Counted from the stretch's first letter, positions 27,950 through 36,788 are shown. The stretch: 64,000 nucleotides of DNA from Streptomyces hygroscopicus (GCF_026168105.1 NZ_LBMW01000033.1:1-64000); one strand, 5' to 3'. Made by a program: numbers and translations. The notes: generated by a model not told the origin, from the letters alone.

Positions 27950-29127
27950 CTGGTCTCTCCCTGTCGGGCCTCGTGGACGGGAAGGGCGGCGCATACGGTC
28001 CACAGCGGCCCGTCGGGACCGGCGTCGAACGTGCCGCCGAGCAGCGCGGTCCGCTCCCGCATCCCGACGAGCCCCGCGCCGGAGCCGGGTGCCCTTGGTC
28101 CCCCGCGGTCGCCGTAAGGGCTGGTCACCCGCACATCGAGGACCCCGTCCCGCTGCCCCAGGGTCACCGTGACCCGGCCGGCACCGGCGTGCTTCAGCGC
28201 GTTCGTCAATGACTCCTGCACGATCCGGTACGCGGCCAGCTCCACCGGCGCGGGGACCCCTGCGTACTCGGCGTCCAGGGTGATGTCGAGCCCGTTCGTG
28301 CGGGCCTGCTCCACGAGGGCACCGAGCCCGTCGAGGGTCGGAACCGCGGCTGTCTGCTCGTCGGCGGCGCCGTCGCGCAGGATCCCGATCAGGCGCCGCA
28401 TCTCGGCGAGCCCCGCCACGCTGTTCTCACGGATCACGACGAGGGCCTCCAGGGACGTCTTCGGGTCGTCGAGGGAGAGCGCGGCCGTGGAGTGGATGGC
28501 GATCGCCGACAGATGGTTGGCGACCATGTCGTGCAACTCCCGTGCCATGCGCGCCCGTTCCGCGGCGACGGCCTGGACGCGGTCCATCTCGGCGAGCAGG
28601 GTGGTCTGTTCGGCGCGCAGCCGTGCGGTCTCCGCCGCGTCACGGTGGTTGCGGACGACCCAGCCGGTGACGGCGGGTGCGAGCGCCACCACACCGAACC
28701 CGACCCCGATCAGCATGCCCTTGGGGTCGCGCCAGAGGGCGAGCGGGGTGACTGTGCCCAGCACCGTGAGCAGACCGGTGACCCAGGGCAGACGCCGGGC
28801 GGCGGCAGGAGTGCCGTACAGGACGGCTGCGTACATGAGGTCCGTGAACATCACGACGGTGACCAGGCTGCCCCGGGTCACCGTGTCGGCGACCACCGCG
28901 GCCGTGCCGATCAGCAGGCCCGCCTTCGGCCGGGTGCGGCGCAGCAGCTCGCAGGCCGCCGTCACGACGAGCGGCACCAGCACCACCCAGCGCGCCGGCC
29001 ACAGGACGGTCGGTTCGCCCGCGGCGCGGGAGGCGAGTCCGATGGCCCACAACAGGAGCCCGCCCAGAAGCCCGCCGACCGCGATGCGCAGGTCGTCGCG
29101 GTGCGGTCGGGGGAGTCGTATGGCCAT
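27946..29127 (-). CDS. Sensor histidine kinase, HisKA_3 family
   Basis: The 393-residue kinase has an N-terminal region of about five hydrophobic helices (residues 15-155) with little extracellular sequence, so it may sense membrane state. A coiled linker leads to the dimerisation motif ARMARELHDMVANHLS with His199. The ATPase domain ends with GAGLVGMRERTALLGG. The ATG at 29127 was preferred over a start 11 codons upstream because the product then begins with the basic head before the first helix. It is co-transcribed and coupled with its response regulator. Confidence 0.9.
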   Translation of the reverse strand: MAIRLPRPHRDDLRIAVGGLLGGLLLWAIGLASRAAGEPTVLWPARWVVLVPLVVTAACELLRRTRPKAGLLIGTAAVVADTVTRGSLVTVVMFTDLMYAAVLYGTPAAARRLPWVTGLLTVLGTVTPLALWRDPKGMLIGVGFGVVALAPAVTGWVVRNHRDAAETARLRAEQTTLLAEMDRVQAVAAERARMARELHDMVANHLSAIAIHSTAALSLDDPKTSLEALVVIRENSVAGLAEMRRLIGILRDGAADEQTAAVPTLDGLGALVEQARTNGLDITLDAEYAGVPAPVELAAYRIVQESLTNALKHAGAGRVTVTLGQRDGVLDVRVTSPYGDRGGPRAPGSGAGLVGMRERTALLGGTFDAGPDGPLWTVCAALPVHEARQGETR

Positions 29128-29284
29128 GTCCCCATCCAACACGGCGCGCGGATGCGCCACCTGATGCCGTGGGACGGTTTGCGCCTACATCGAAGGATGC
29201 AGTGCGACTTCGTCGCCGACGACGACGAGATGGGCCCGGCTGTCAACGAGCTTGGAGGAAAAGGGGGAACGAGAGGAGCAAGAC

Positions 29285-29881
29285 GTGGTCGTCGGGTTGA
29301 TCGTCGCGTGCGAGGCCGGATTCTGGGTGCTGCTGGCCGCGGGCCTGGCCGTCCGTTATCTGCTGCGGATGCGCCGCACCGGCGTGGCGCTGCTGCTGTG
29401 CGAGCCGTTGCTGGAGGTCGTCCTGTTCGCCGTGGCGGCGATCGACCTGAAGAACGGTGCGAAGCCGAGCTGGGAGCACGGGCTGGCCGCGCTGTACATC
29501 GGCTTCACGGTCGCATACGGCCACTCCACGCTCCGGTGGCTCGACGGTCACGCCGCCCACCGTCTGGCCGGCGGCCCGCGTCCGCCCGGGCCGCCCCGCC
29601 ACGGCCTGGCCCGCGCCCGGCACGAGGGGCGGCTGTGGCTGCGTACGCTGCTGGGGACGGCCGTGGCCTGCGCGCTGCTGCAGGTCGCGATCTGGTACGT
29701 CGGCGCGCCCGCGTCCCTTCGCGACGCGCAGTACGCCGCCCTGCGCATCCTCGTGATCCACGGACTGATCGCCCTGTCCTATCTGCCCCTGCCCAAGAAG
29801 GCGCCCGCCGCTGCCGCCCGTTCCGGGGAGCGCCGTACGCTGACCGAGCGGTTGAGCGGTTCTGGGAGGTCGGATGAGTGA
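29285..29881 (+). CDS. Four-helix membrane protein of unknown function
   Basis: I do not recognise the family. The 198-residue protein has about four hydrophobic segments (LIVACEAGFWVLLAAGLAV, ALLLCEPLLEVVLFAVAAI, LGTAVACALLQVAIWYV, ALRILVIHGLIALSYLPL) with a polar loop containing KNGAKPSWEHGL. The GTG start follows GAGAGGAG. Its end overlaps the next response-regulator start by 8 bases, so it is probably translated with, and functionally tied to, the OmpR-type two-component system, perhaps as an accessory sensor. Confidence 0.75.
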   Translation: MVVGLIVACEAGFWVLLAAGLAVRYLLRMRRTGVALLLCEPLLEVVLFAVAAIDLKNGAKPSWEHGLAALYIGFTVAYGHSTLRWLDGHAAHRLAGGPRPPGPPRHGLARARHEGRLWLRTLLGTAVACALLQVAIWYVGAPASLRDAQYAALRILVIHGLIALSYLPLPKKAPAAAARSGERRTLTERLSGSGRSDE

Positions 29882-30569
29882 GGGCATATGCCCCGGTGCG
29901 GTACTGGTCGTGGACGACGACGCGGCCATCCGCCGCTCGCTGGAGCGCGGGCTGCGGCTGAGCGGCTTCAGCGTCCGCACCGCCGAGAGCGGCCCCGAGG
30001 CACTCGCGGTGATCCGGGACACCGCGCCGGACGTGCTCGTCCTCGATGTGTCGATGCCCGGTATGAGCGGCATCGAGGTGTGCACGCGGCTCCGCGACGA
30101 CGGCCAGGACCTGCCCGTCCTCATGCTCTCCGCGCTCGACGAGACCGCCGACCGTATCGCCGGACTCCAGGCGGGCGGCGACGACTACCTCGTCAAACCG
30201 TTCGCCCTGCAGGAGCTGGTCCTGCGGCTGCAGGCGCTGCTGCGCCGGAGACCGCCCGCGGACCGGGAGGTGCTGCGGGTGGCGGACCTGGTGATCGACC
30301 CGGCGGCCCGCACCGCCCTGCGCGACGGCCGTCGCCTGGAGCTGACCCGGCGCGAGTTCGAACTCCTCGAGGTGCTCGCCCGCAACGCGGGCCTCGTCCT
30401 CAGCCGCGACCAGCTACTGGAACGGGTGTGGGGCTACGACTTCGACGTACGCACCGACGCCGTGGACACCTTCGTCAGCTATCTGCGGCGCAAGCTGGAG
30501 GCGGACGGCGGCAGACGGCTCGTGCACACCGTCCGCGGGGTGGGCTTCGTCCTGCGGGAGACGCCGTGA
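29874..30569 (+). CDS. OmpR/PhoB-family response regulator
   Basis: The 231-residue protein has a receiver domain (DDD acid pocket near residues 14-16, phospho-acceptor Asp58 in VLVLDVSMPG, conserved Lys in DDYLVKPFAL) and a winged-helix DNA-binding domain (LTRREFELLEVLARN, VWGYDFDVRTDAVDTFVSYLRRKL). It resembles the MprA/TcrA group. The ATG overlaps the preceding membrane-protein gene by 8 bases; the cognate kinase starts 34 bases downstream. Confidence 0.94.
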   Translation: MSEGICPGAVLVVDDDAAIRRSLERGLRLSGFSVRTAESGPEALAVIRDTAPDVLVLDVSMPGMSGIEVCTRLRDDGQDLPVLMLSALDETADRIAGLQAGGDDYLVKPFALQELVLRLQALLRRRPPADREVLRVADLVIDPAARTALRDGRRLELTRREFELLEVLARNAGLVLSRDQLLERVWGYDFDVRTDAVDTFVSYLRRKLEADGGRRLVHTVRGVGFVLRETP

Positions 30570-30603
30570 GGGCGGCGGCGGTACGGCCGCCGGAGGAGTC
30601 GCC

Positions 30604-32067
30604 ATGAGACTGTCCACCCGCATCGGACTCGCCGTCGGACTCACGGTCCCGCTCCTCGTGCTCGCCTCCGGCTGGCTGCTGCTGAACCTGGTCGCCCGGG
30701 ACCTGCACCGAGAGGAGGACAACCACCTCCGCCGGCGCGCCGCGGCCGTGCTCCCGGACGCCCGCGCCTTGCTGCGCGCCACGGCCGCCGATCGGCGGCG
30801 GGCGGCCGACACCAGGGAAAGGCTGCTGTACAGCGCGGCACTCGACGTCGGCGTACGCGTCGTCGCGGCGGACGCGACCTTCAGCGGTGGACCGCAGCCG
30901 AGCGCCTCGGTGGCCTTGCCCGCGCGGGCCGCCGGCCCGGTCACCGTCCGGCAGGCCGGGCGCAGCTGGCGGGCGCTGTCGAGGCCGATCGCGGCAGACA
31001 CCGTCTCCGGCACCCTCTGGGTCTTCCAGCCCGACACCGCCGACCGCACGCAACTCCAGCTCGTCCGGCGGCGCGTGGTGATGACCGCCCTGCTCGCGGC
31101 GCCCCTGTCCGGCCTGCTCGCCTGGGGCATCGCCACCGGTGCCACCGGACCGCTGCGTCGTCTGGGCCGCCGCACCGCGGGCCTCGACCCGCGCACCAGC
31201 ACCACCCGGCTGCGCCACGAGCCCACCGGTGTGACCGAGGTCGACGAGCTCGCGGCCACCCTGCGGACGGTCCTCGCGCGCTACGACGAACAGGCCGCCC
31301 GCACCGCCGAGGCCCTGGAGACGGCCCGTTCCTTCTCCGCCGCCGCCTCGCACGAACTGCGCACCCCGCTGATGAGCATGGGCACCAACCTCGACATCCT
31401 GGTGGCCCACCCCGGCCTGCCCGAGCCGGACCGCACGGAGGTCGTCACCGATCTGCGCCATGAGCACGCCCGCCTTCTCGGTCTGCTGGTGATGCTGCGC
31501 GAGCTGGGACGCGGAGACCTGGTGGAGGCGGAGGCGTTCCGCACGGTGGACGTGGCGGAGGCCGCGGACGCCGCGGTCGCGGAGGCCCGGCGCCGCGATC
31601 CGGACGCCTGGATCACCCTGCGGGCGGAGCCGGGGCCGACCGTGCACGGCTGGGAGCCCGGACTGCGGCTGCTGCTCGACAATCTGCTCGCCAACGCGCT
31701 GGCGCACGGAAGGGACCCACAGGGACGGGCGTGTGTGACGGTCGGGGTCCGCAGCGCCGGGAACGAGGTCGTGATCACGGTGGACGACCGCGGCCCCGGC
31801 GTCCCGGCCGAGGCGCGTGGCCGGATCTTCGAGCGGTTCCGGCGGGGACCGGGCAGCGCCGGCTCGGGGCTCGGCCTGACCCTGGTCGCCCAGCAGGCGG
31901 CGCTGCACCGGGGGAGCGTCACGGTGGCGGACGGCCCGGCCGGCGCCGGGGCGCGCTTCGAGGTGCGGCTGCCCCGGGCCGGCGGCGCCCTGCCCGACCG
32001 ACGGGACTGGCTGATCGGAACAGCCGGGGCAAACCGGTCACAGAGATCCCACAAAGAGGGCCCCTAG
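30604..32067 (+). CDS. Sensor histidine kinase, HisKA family
   Basis: The 487-residue kinase has a first membrane helix (about 8-30), an extracytoplasmic domain of about 120 residues, a second helix (VMTALLAAPLSGLLAWGIATG), a HAMP-like linker, HisKA motif FSAAASHELRTPL (H250) and an HATPase domain (NLLANALAHG, VDDRGPGVP, GSGLGLTLVAQ). GCCGGAGGAG precedes the ATG. It pairs with the response regulator 34 bases upstream. The two following small exported proteins may be part of its regulon or signalling. Confidence 0.93.
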   Translation: MRLSTRIGLAVGLTVPLLVLASGWLLLNLVARDLHREEDNHLRRRAAAVLPDARALLRATAADRRRAADTRERLLYSAALDVGVRVVAADATFSGGPQPSASVALPARAAGPVTVRQAGRSWRALSRPIAADTVSGTLWVFQPDTADRTQLQLVRRRVVMTALLAAPLSGLLAWGIATGATGPLRRLGRRTAGLDPRTSTTRLRHEPTGVTEVDELAATLRTVLARYDEQAARTAEALETARSFSAAASHELRTPLMSMGTNLDILVAHPGLPEPDRTEVVTDLRHEHARLLGLLVMLRELGRGDLVEAEAFRTVDVAEAADAAVAEARRRDPDAWITLRAEPGPTVHGWEPGLRLLLDNLLANALAHGRDPQGRACVTVGVRSAGNEVVITVDDRGPGVPAEARGRIFERFRRGPGSAGSGLGLTLVAQQAALHRGSVTVADGPAGAGARFEVRLPRAGGALPDRRDWLIGTAGANRSQRSHKEGP

Positions 32068-32118
32068 CCTCCGTCGACGTCGGACGGACGACGGGGCCGT
32101 CCGGGAACGGAGGAGGAG

Positions 32119-32544
32119 ATGTACGTACGACGACGGCGGAGCACCGTGCTGGTGGGGCTCGCCACGGCGGCGCTGCTGGTGAGCGGGACCGGGGCGGCCT
32201 TGGCCGAGAACTCGCCGACGCCCGCGCCCGCGGCCACGGCCAACGCGGCGCCCAAGGGTGACGGGGCGAGGTCGCTGTGCAAGCGCGTGCCGAAGATCGA
32301 CGAGCGGATCGAGCGGGCCCTGAAGCGGCTTGACGGGCCGGTGACCGTCCGCGGTTCCATCGCCCGGCTCCAGCAGCGCGTGGACAACGCCAAGAACGCG
32401 GGTCACACGGAGATCGCCACGTATCTCCAGGACCGGCTGACCTTCCGCAAGTCGCTGGTGCCCACGCTCCAGCAGCGGCAGAAGGACCTGGCGGGCGTCA
32501 AGACGTGGTGCGCGGCCCACGACAACGGGAAGGCGGCGAGCTGA
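32119..32544 (+). CDS. Small secreted protein with two cysteines
   Basis: The 141-residue product has a clear Sec signal peptide (basic RRRR, hydrophobic core, ALA cleavage near residue 29). The mature part is helical and charged with only two cysteines (SLCKR and KTWCAA), which could form one disulfide. GGAGGAG sits directly before the ATG. I do not recognise the family. It follows the kinase gene by 51 bases and shares one base with the next gene, suggesting an operon with the two-component system. Confidence 0.75.
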   Translation: MYVRRRRSTVLVGLATAALLVSGTGAALAENSPTPAPAATANAAPKGDGARSLCKRVPKIDERIERALKRLDGPVTVRGSIARLQQRVDNAKNAGHTEIATYLQDRLTFRKSLVPTLQQRQKDLAGVKTWCAAHDNGKAAS

Positions 32545-32801
32545 TGCGGGGCCCGCGGGTGCTGCGCTTGGCGGCACCCGCGGTGGCCCTTCTCGTGGGG
32601 CTCACCGCGGGCTGCGCACGCGACCACGGCACGGCCGCCGCGCCGTCCTCGTCCGCGCCGTCCTCGTCGGCGACGGGATCGTCCGCGACGGGATCGTCCG
32701 CCACCGGATCCGGTCTCGCGGACATGCAGAAGAAGGTGTCCGCCGCCGAGTCCGCGGCTGCGGCGGCGGACCGGGACGCCGCCCAGGACGGCAGCCGCTG
32801 A
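32544..32801 (+). CDS. Small putative lipoprotein
   Basis: The 85-residue product starts with a lipoprotein signal peptide ending in the lipobox LTAGC. The mature part contains a Ser/Ala/Thr/Gly linker with three SSATG/GSSATG repeats and a short helical tail rich in Ala and charged residues. The ATG overlaps the previous stop by one base (TGATG). The function is unknown. A bidirectional terminator follows. Confidence 0.65.
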   Translation: MRGPRVLRLAAPAVALLVGLTAGCARDHGTAAAPSSSAPSSSATGSSATGSSATGSGLADMQKKVSAAESAAAAADRDAAQDGSR

Positions 32802-32807
32802 GGGACC

Positions 32808-32831
32808 GGGGAGCGCGCCTCAGCGCTCCCC
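32808..32831. terminator. Bidirectional terminator
   Basis: GGGGAGCGC/GCGCTCCCC is a 9-bp perfect stem with a 6-base loop, between the lipoprotein gene and the convergent cobalamin adenosyltransferase gene, whose stop codon lies inside it. Confidence 0.8.
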
Positions 32832-33392
32832 GCCCGGCACCCACAGCACGTCCCCGGTCTCCCTGTTGGCGTACCGGGCGAGGATGAACAGCAGGTCGGA
32901 CAGGCGGTTGAGATAGGTCGCGGTCAGCGGGTTCATCACCTCGCCGTGAGCCTCGAGGGCGGCCCAGGTCGAGCGCTCGGCCCGCCGTACGACCGTGCAC
33001 GCCTGGTGCAGCAGGGCCGCGCCGGGCGTGCCGCCGGGCAGGATGAAGGAGCGCAGCTTCTCCAACTCGGCGAGGAAGCGGTCGCAGTCCGCCTCCAGCC
33101 GGTCGACATAGAACTGCTCGACCCGCAGCGGGGGGAACTCCGGGTTCTCGACCACCGGCGTCGACAGGTCCGCGCCCACGTCGAACAGGTCGTTCTGCAC
33201 ACGGGTGAGGACCTTGACGACCTCCTCGTCGAGGCCGCCCAGCGCGATCGCGGTGCCGATCACCGCGTTCGCCTCGTTGGAGTCCGCGTACGCGGCGATG
33301 CGCAGATCGGTCTTCGGCACCCGGCTCATGTCGCCCAGGTGCGTCGTGCCCTTGTCGCCGGTACGCGTGTAGATGCGCGTCAGATTGACCAT
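32820..33392 (-). CDS. Cob(I)alamin adenosyltransferase, PduO type
   Basis: It transfers the adenosyl group from ATP to cob(I)alamin, making the cofactor of methylmalonyl- and isobutyryl-CoA mutases. The 190-residue protein has the N-terminal ATP-binding motif YTRTGDKGTTHLGD, the helix-bundle segment QNDLFDVGADLSTP and VVRRAER near the active site. Genes for B12-dependent acyl-CoA metabolism (mce, meaB, icmA) occur further along the window, but not in the same operon. Confidence 0.93.
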   Translation of the reverse strand: MVNLTRIYTRTGDKGTTHLGDMSRVPKTDLRIAAYADSNEANAVIGTAIALGGLDEEVVKVLTRVQNDLFDVGADLSTPVVENPEFPPLRVEQFYVDRLEADCDRFLAELEKLRSFILPGGTPGAALLHQACTVVRRAERSTWAALEAHGEVMNPLTATYLNRLSDLLFILARYANRETGDVLWVPGGER

Positions 33393-33405
33393 GTGACCAG
33401 CGTAG

Positions 33406-34155
33406 TTAGGCCCCGGCCGTCCGGAACACCCGTGTGCCCACCGTCACGGCCAGTGCCGCGACGGCGACGGCGACCAGCACGCCGTACAGCATGTGCGCCG
33501 TGGCGTACGAGCCGACGTAGGCGTCCCGCACCGCGTCCACCAGATAGCGGAGCGGCATGAAGTGGGACAGCACGTCCAGCCAGCCGGGGGCCAGGGACAT
33601 CGGCAGCATCAGACCCGAGAGCAGCATCGACGGCATGGTCATCGTGTTGATGGCGGGGCCGAACTCCTGCGGGGTGTGGACCTTCATGGCCAGCGCGTAC
33701 GACAGCGAGGCGAGCGAGAGGGTCAGCAGCGCCACGAAGACGAACCCGATCAGGATCCCCGCAAGCGGCGCCCGCAGGCCCATCACCAGTGCCGCGAGGA
33801 CCAGGAGCACCGACTGGAAGACGAAGACGGCGGTGTCCCGCAGCACCCTGCCGAGCAGCAGCGCGAGCCGGCTGACGGGGGTGACCCGCATCCGCTCCAC
33901 GATCCCGAGGTTCTTCTCGATGATGATCGTGAACCCGGCGAACGCGGCGCCGAACAGCCCGAGTTGGAGCAGCAGGCCGGGCACCAGCACCTGCCATGAA
34001 CTGCCGCGCGAGGCGAGGGGCAGACCGGTGAGCAGCGGGCCGAAGAAGACGAGATAGAGCAGCGGCATCAGGACGCCGAAGAGCATCGCGAGCCGGGAGC
34101 GGAGGGTCTGGCGGGCGTAGCGCCCGAAGATCAGTGCGGTGTCGTTCAGCAGCAT
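33406..34155 (-). CDS. ABC-2 type transporter permease
   Basis: The 249-residue membrane subunit has six hydrophobic helices and the DrrB-like ABC-2 arrangement (FAGFTIIIEKNLGIVERMRVTP split before the second helix, then SLASLSYALAMKV, NTMTMPSMLLSGLMLPM). Such permeases export drugs, lipids or antibiotics. It begins 11 bases after its ATPase gene and belongs to the same transcript. The substrate is unknown. Confidence 0.9.
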   Translation of the reverse strand: MLLNDTALIFGRYARQTLRSRLAMLFGVLMPLLYLVFFGPLLTGLPLASRGSSWQVLVPGLLLQLGLFGAAFAGFTIIIEKNLGIVERMRVTPVSRLALLLGRVLRDTAVFVFQSVLLVLAALVMGLRAPLAGILIGFVFVALLTLSLASLSYALAMKVHTPQEFGPAINTMTMPSMLLSGLMLPMSLAPGWLDVLSHFMPLRYLVDAVRDAYVGSYATAHMLYGVLVAVAVAALAVTVGTRVFRTAGA

Positions 34156-34166
34156 CTCGATACGTC

Positions 34167-34949
34167 CTATACGGCTACGGGGGTGGAGTCGGCCGGCGCC
34201 GGGCCGCGGCCGGTGATCGCGAGGAACGCGTCCTGGAGCGTCGCGTCGATCGAGCCGCCGTACCGGAGTTTCAGCGCTCCCGGGGTGCCGTCCGCGACCA
34301 CGACTCCCTCGTCCACGATCACCAGCCGGTCGGAGAGCGCGTCCGCCTCGTCGAGGTAGTGCGTGGTGAGGAAGACGGTGGTGCCGTGTTCGTCCCGCAG
34401 ACGCCGTACGAGGTCCCAGAGGCCGGCGCGGCTGCCGGGGTCGAGACCGGTGGTGGGCTCGTCGAGGAAGAGCACCCGGGGTCGGTGCGTGAGTCCCATC
34501 GCGATGTCGAGGCGCCTGCGCTGGCCGCCGGAGAGCGCGGCCGTCTTCCGGTCCAGCAGCCCGCCGAGGTCCAGTTCGTGCGCCAACTCCTCGGCGCGCT
34601 CGGCCGCCTGGGCCTTCGTCAGGCGGTAGAGCCGCCCCTGGGTGACGAGTTCCTCCCGCACCGTCACATGCGGGTCGACGCCGCCGGACTGGGCGACGTA
34701 GCCGCAGACGCGGCGCACCCCTTCGGCGTCGGTGACGAGGTCGCGCCCCGCGACCGTGGCGGCGCCGCCGGTGGGTTTCAGCAGGGTCGTGAGCATCCGG
34801 AGAGTGGTCGTCTTGCCTGCGCCGTTTGGGCCGAGGAATCCGAGGATCTCGCCCTCCCGGACGGTGAGGTCGATGCCGCGCACCGCTTCCACCTCGCCGC
34901 GCCTGGTCCGGAAGGTACGGGCCAGACCGGCCGTACTGATGATGGTCAT
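34167..34949 (-). CDS. ABC transporter ATPase, DrrA-like
   Basis: The 260-residue ATPase has Walker A GPNGAGKTT (K46), signature ALSGGQRRRLDIAMG, Walker B RVLFLDEPTTGLDP and the switch His in FLTTHYLDEAD. It powers the adjacent ABC-2 permease. The ATG at 34949 was chosen over a GTG two codons earlier because a -10-like box ends six bases before it, predicting a leaderless start. A TetR gene is divergently encoded and probably represses this exporter. Confidence 0.92.
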   Translation of the reverse strand: MTIISTAGLARTFRTRRGEVEAVRGIDLTVREGEILGFLGPNGAGKTTTLRMLTTLLKPTGGAATVAGRDLVTDAEGVRRVCGYVAQSGGVDPHVTVREELVTQGRLYRLTKAQAAERAEELAHELDLGGLLDRKTAALSGGQRRRLDIAMGLTHRPRVLFLDEPTTGLDPGSRAGLWDLVRRLRDEHGTTVFLTTHYLDEADALSDRLVIVDEGVVVADGTPGALKLRYGGSIDATLQDAFLAITGRGPAPADSTPVAV

Positions 34950-34955
34950 GACCAC

Positions 34956-34984
34956 AGAAAAACAGAGTCCCTGAAATTTTTCAA
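34956..34984 (-). promoter_or_regulatory. Exporter promoter with overlapping palindrome
   Basis: Minus strand: TTGAAA (-35), 17-base spacer, TTTTCT (-10), then six bases to the ATG. The palindrome TGAAA-TT-TTTCA (34972-34983) covers the -35 and is a good candidate TetR operator. The divergent TetR gene has TAGGAT (35017-35022) six bases before its own ATG. Confidence 0.55.
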
Positions 34985-35028
34985 TGACCCCAAAAATAGT
35001 TGAGGCCCAGCGAAGTTAGGATCAGGAC

Positions 35029-35670
35029 ATGACCGAGGGCCTCAGGGAGCGGAAGAAGCGGCAGACGCGGCAGTACATCTCGGACATCGCCACGGGACTG
35101 TTCCTGGAGCGCGGCTTCGACGCGGTGACCGTCGCGGAGATCGCCGAAGCGGCGGACGTCTCCGTCAACACCGTCTACAACTACTTCCCGGCCAAGGAGG
35201 ATCTCTTCCTCGACCGCTCCAAGGGGGTCGTCGACCGGCTCTCGCGCTGGGTGCGCGGGCGGGAGGACGGCGAGTCGGCCGCCGCCGCCGTGCTGCGCGA
35301 ACTGCGCGACGAGGTCCAGGCGGTGTCGCCCCGGGTGGGACTGATCGAGGGGTATGACCGTTTCATGCGGGTCGTCCATGACGCCCCGGCCCTTCGCTCA
35401 CGCCTCTGGGGGATCGCCCAGGAGGTCCTGGAGAGCCTGGACGAGACGTTGCGCGAGGAGGTCGGCGCGTCCGTCGGCGACCCGCTGCCCACCCTGATCG
35501 CCGGTCAGATCAACTGGGTCCACCAGACCGTCGTCGCCGTCATCGGCCGGGAGATGATGGCCGGGCGCAATCCGGGCGAAGTGTCACGTGAGGTGCTGGT
35601 GCTTCTCGACGAGATGGAGGAGCTGTTGAGCGAGAAGGTGCTCAACTACGCCGTCCGGGCGGCGGAGTGA
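35029..35670 (+). CDS. TetR-family regulator
   Basis: The 213-residue protein has a typical N-terminal helix-turn-helix (GFDAVTVAEIAEAADVSVNTVYNYF split over helices 2-3: VTVAEIAEAADVS, NTVYNYFPAKEDL) and a variable helical ligand domain. It is divergent from the DrrAB-like exporter genes with 79 bases between the starts, the usual layout of a local repressor. The -10-like TAGGAT lies six bases before the ATG, so the mRNA is probably leaderless. Confidence 0.9.
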   Translation: MTEGLRERKKRQTRQYISDIATGLFLERGFDAVTVAEIAEAADVSVNTVYNYFPAKEDLFLDRSKGVVDRLSRWVRGREDGESAAAAVLRELRDEVQAVSPRVGLIEGYDRFMRVVHDAPALRSRLWGIAQEVLESLDETLREEVGASVGDPLPTLIAGQINWVHQTVVAVIGREMMAGRNPGEVSREVLVLLDEMEELLSEKVLNYAVRAAE

Positions 35671-35722
35671 CGCATGCCGGTGTGATGTCCGTCATGTGAG
35701 ACGTGACGCGCATTACTAACCG

Positions 35723-35751
35723 GTCACAGGGCCCCTCACGAGCGCTAGGGT
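35723..35751 (+). promoter_or_regulatory. Promoter of 3-hydroxybutyryl-CoA dehydrogenase gene
   Basis: GTCACA (-35, 35723-35728), 17-base spacer, TAGGGT (-10, 35746-35751), about 38 bases before the expected leader end at the GTG start. Confidence 0.5.
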
Positions 35752-35796
35752 CCGGCCGAGAGACCTACACGGACAGCGCGTCAGGGGAGTCGCACA

Positions 35797-36645
35797 GTGG
35801 CACGGAAGCTTGCCGTCATCGGAGCCGGACTCATGGGTTCCGGTATCGCCCAGGTATCGGCCCAGGCCGGCTGGGACGTCGTCCTGCGGGATGTCACCGA
35901 CGAGGCGCTGACGCGCGGCACGGACGCCATCAAGGCCTCGTACGACAAGTTCGTGGGCAAGGGCAGGCTTCAGGCGCACGACGCCGAGGCGGCGCTCGCC
36001 CGCATCACCGCGACCACCGACCTCGACGCCGCCGCCGACGCGGACGTCGTGGTCGAGGCCGTCTTCGAGAAGCTCGAGGTCAAGCACGAGATCTTCCGGA
36101 CGCTCGACAAGCTCGTCCGCGAGGACGCCGTGCTCGCGTCCAACACGTCCGCCATCCCGATCACCAAGATCGCGGCGGCCACCGACCACCCGGAGCGCGT
36201 CGTCGGCGTGCACTTCTTCTCGCCCGTGCCCATGATGCAGCTCGTCGAGCTCGTCCGCGGCTACAAGACGAGCGACGAAACCCTCGCCCGCGCCCGCGAG
36301 TTCGCCGAGTCCGTCGGCAAGACCTGCATCGTCGTCAACCGCGACGTCGCCGGTTTTGTGACGACCCGTCTCATCTCGGCACTCGTCGTCGAGGCGACCA
36401 AGCTGTACGAGTCGGGTGTGGCCACCGCCGAGGACATCGACCTCGCGTGCAAGCTGGGCTTCGGCCACGCCATGGGCCCACTGGCCACGGCCGACCTCAC
36501 GGGCGTCGACATCCTGCTGCACGCCACCAGCAACATCTACACCGAGTCCCAGGACGAGAAGTTCGCTCCGCCGGAGCTGATGCGCCGGATGGTGGACGCC
36601 GGTGACATCGGCCGCAAGAGCGGGCAGGGCTTCTACACGTACTGA
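35797..36645 (+). CDS. 3-hydroxybutyryl-CoA dehydrogenase
   Basis: It interconverts acetoacetyl-CoA and 3-hydroxybutyryl-CoA with NAD(P)H. The 282-residue protein has the Rossmann motif VIGAGLMGSGIAQVSA at the N-terminus, the catalytic His in VVGVHFFSPVPMM and VNRDVAGFVTTRL opening the helical C-terminal domain; it ends with the conserved GRKSGQGFYTY. The GTG start follows AGGGGAG. Functionally it would link the acetyl-CoA acetyltransferase encoded at 52.9 kb to butyryl-CoA-level intermediates. Confidence 0.94.
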   Translation: MARKLAVIGAGLMGSGIAQVSAQAGWDVVLRDVTDEALTRGTDAIKASYDKFVGKGRLQAHDAEAALARITATTDLDAAADADVVVEAVFEKLEVKHEIFRTLDKLVREDAVLASNTSAIPITKIAAATDHPERVVGVHFFSPVPMMQLVELVRGYKTSDETLARAREFAESVGKTCIVVNRDVAGFVTTRLISALVVEATKLYESGVATAEDIDLACKLGFGHAMGPLATADLTGVDILLHATSNIYTESQDEKFAPPELMRRMVDAGDIGRKSGQGFYTY

Positions 36646-36666
36646 ATCGCTCGTGCCTCGGGGGTG

Positions 36667-36682
36667 TCACCCCATGGGGTGA
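36667..36682. repeat. Perfect 16-bp palindrome
   Basis: TCACCCCATGGGGTGA reads the same on both strands, 22 bases after the dehydrogenase stop and 107 bases before the STAS gene. With no loop it is a better protein-binding site than a terminator. Confidence 0.5.
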
Positions 36683-36788
36683 ATTCGGTATCGGTTCGCT
36701 CACAGACGGCAACCTGACCGCCTCCGGGGCAGTCAGACCTTGCACAACCACAAACGGAGTACGAACGACGCACTCTCGGGGAGCGCAT

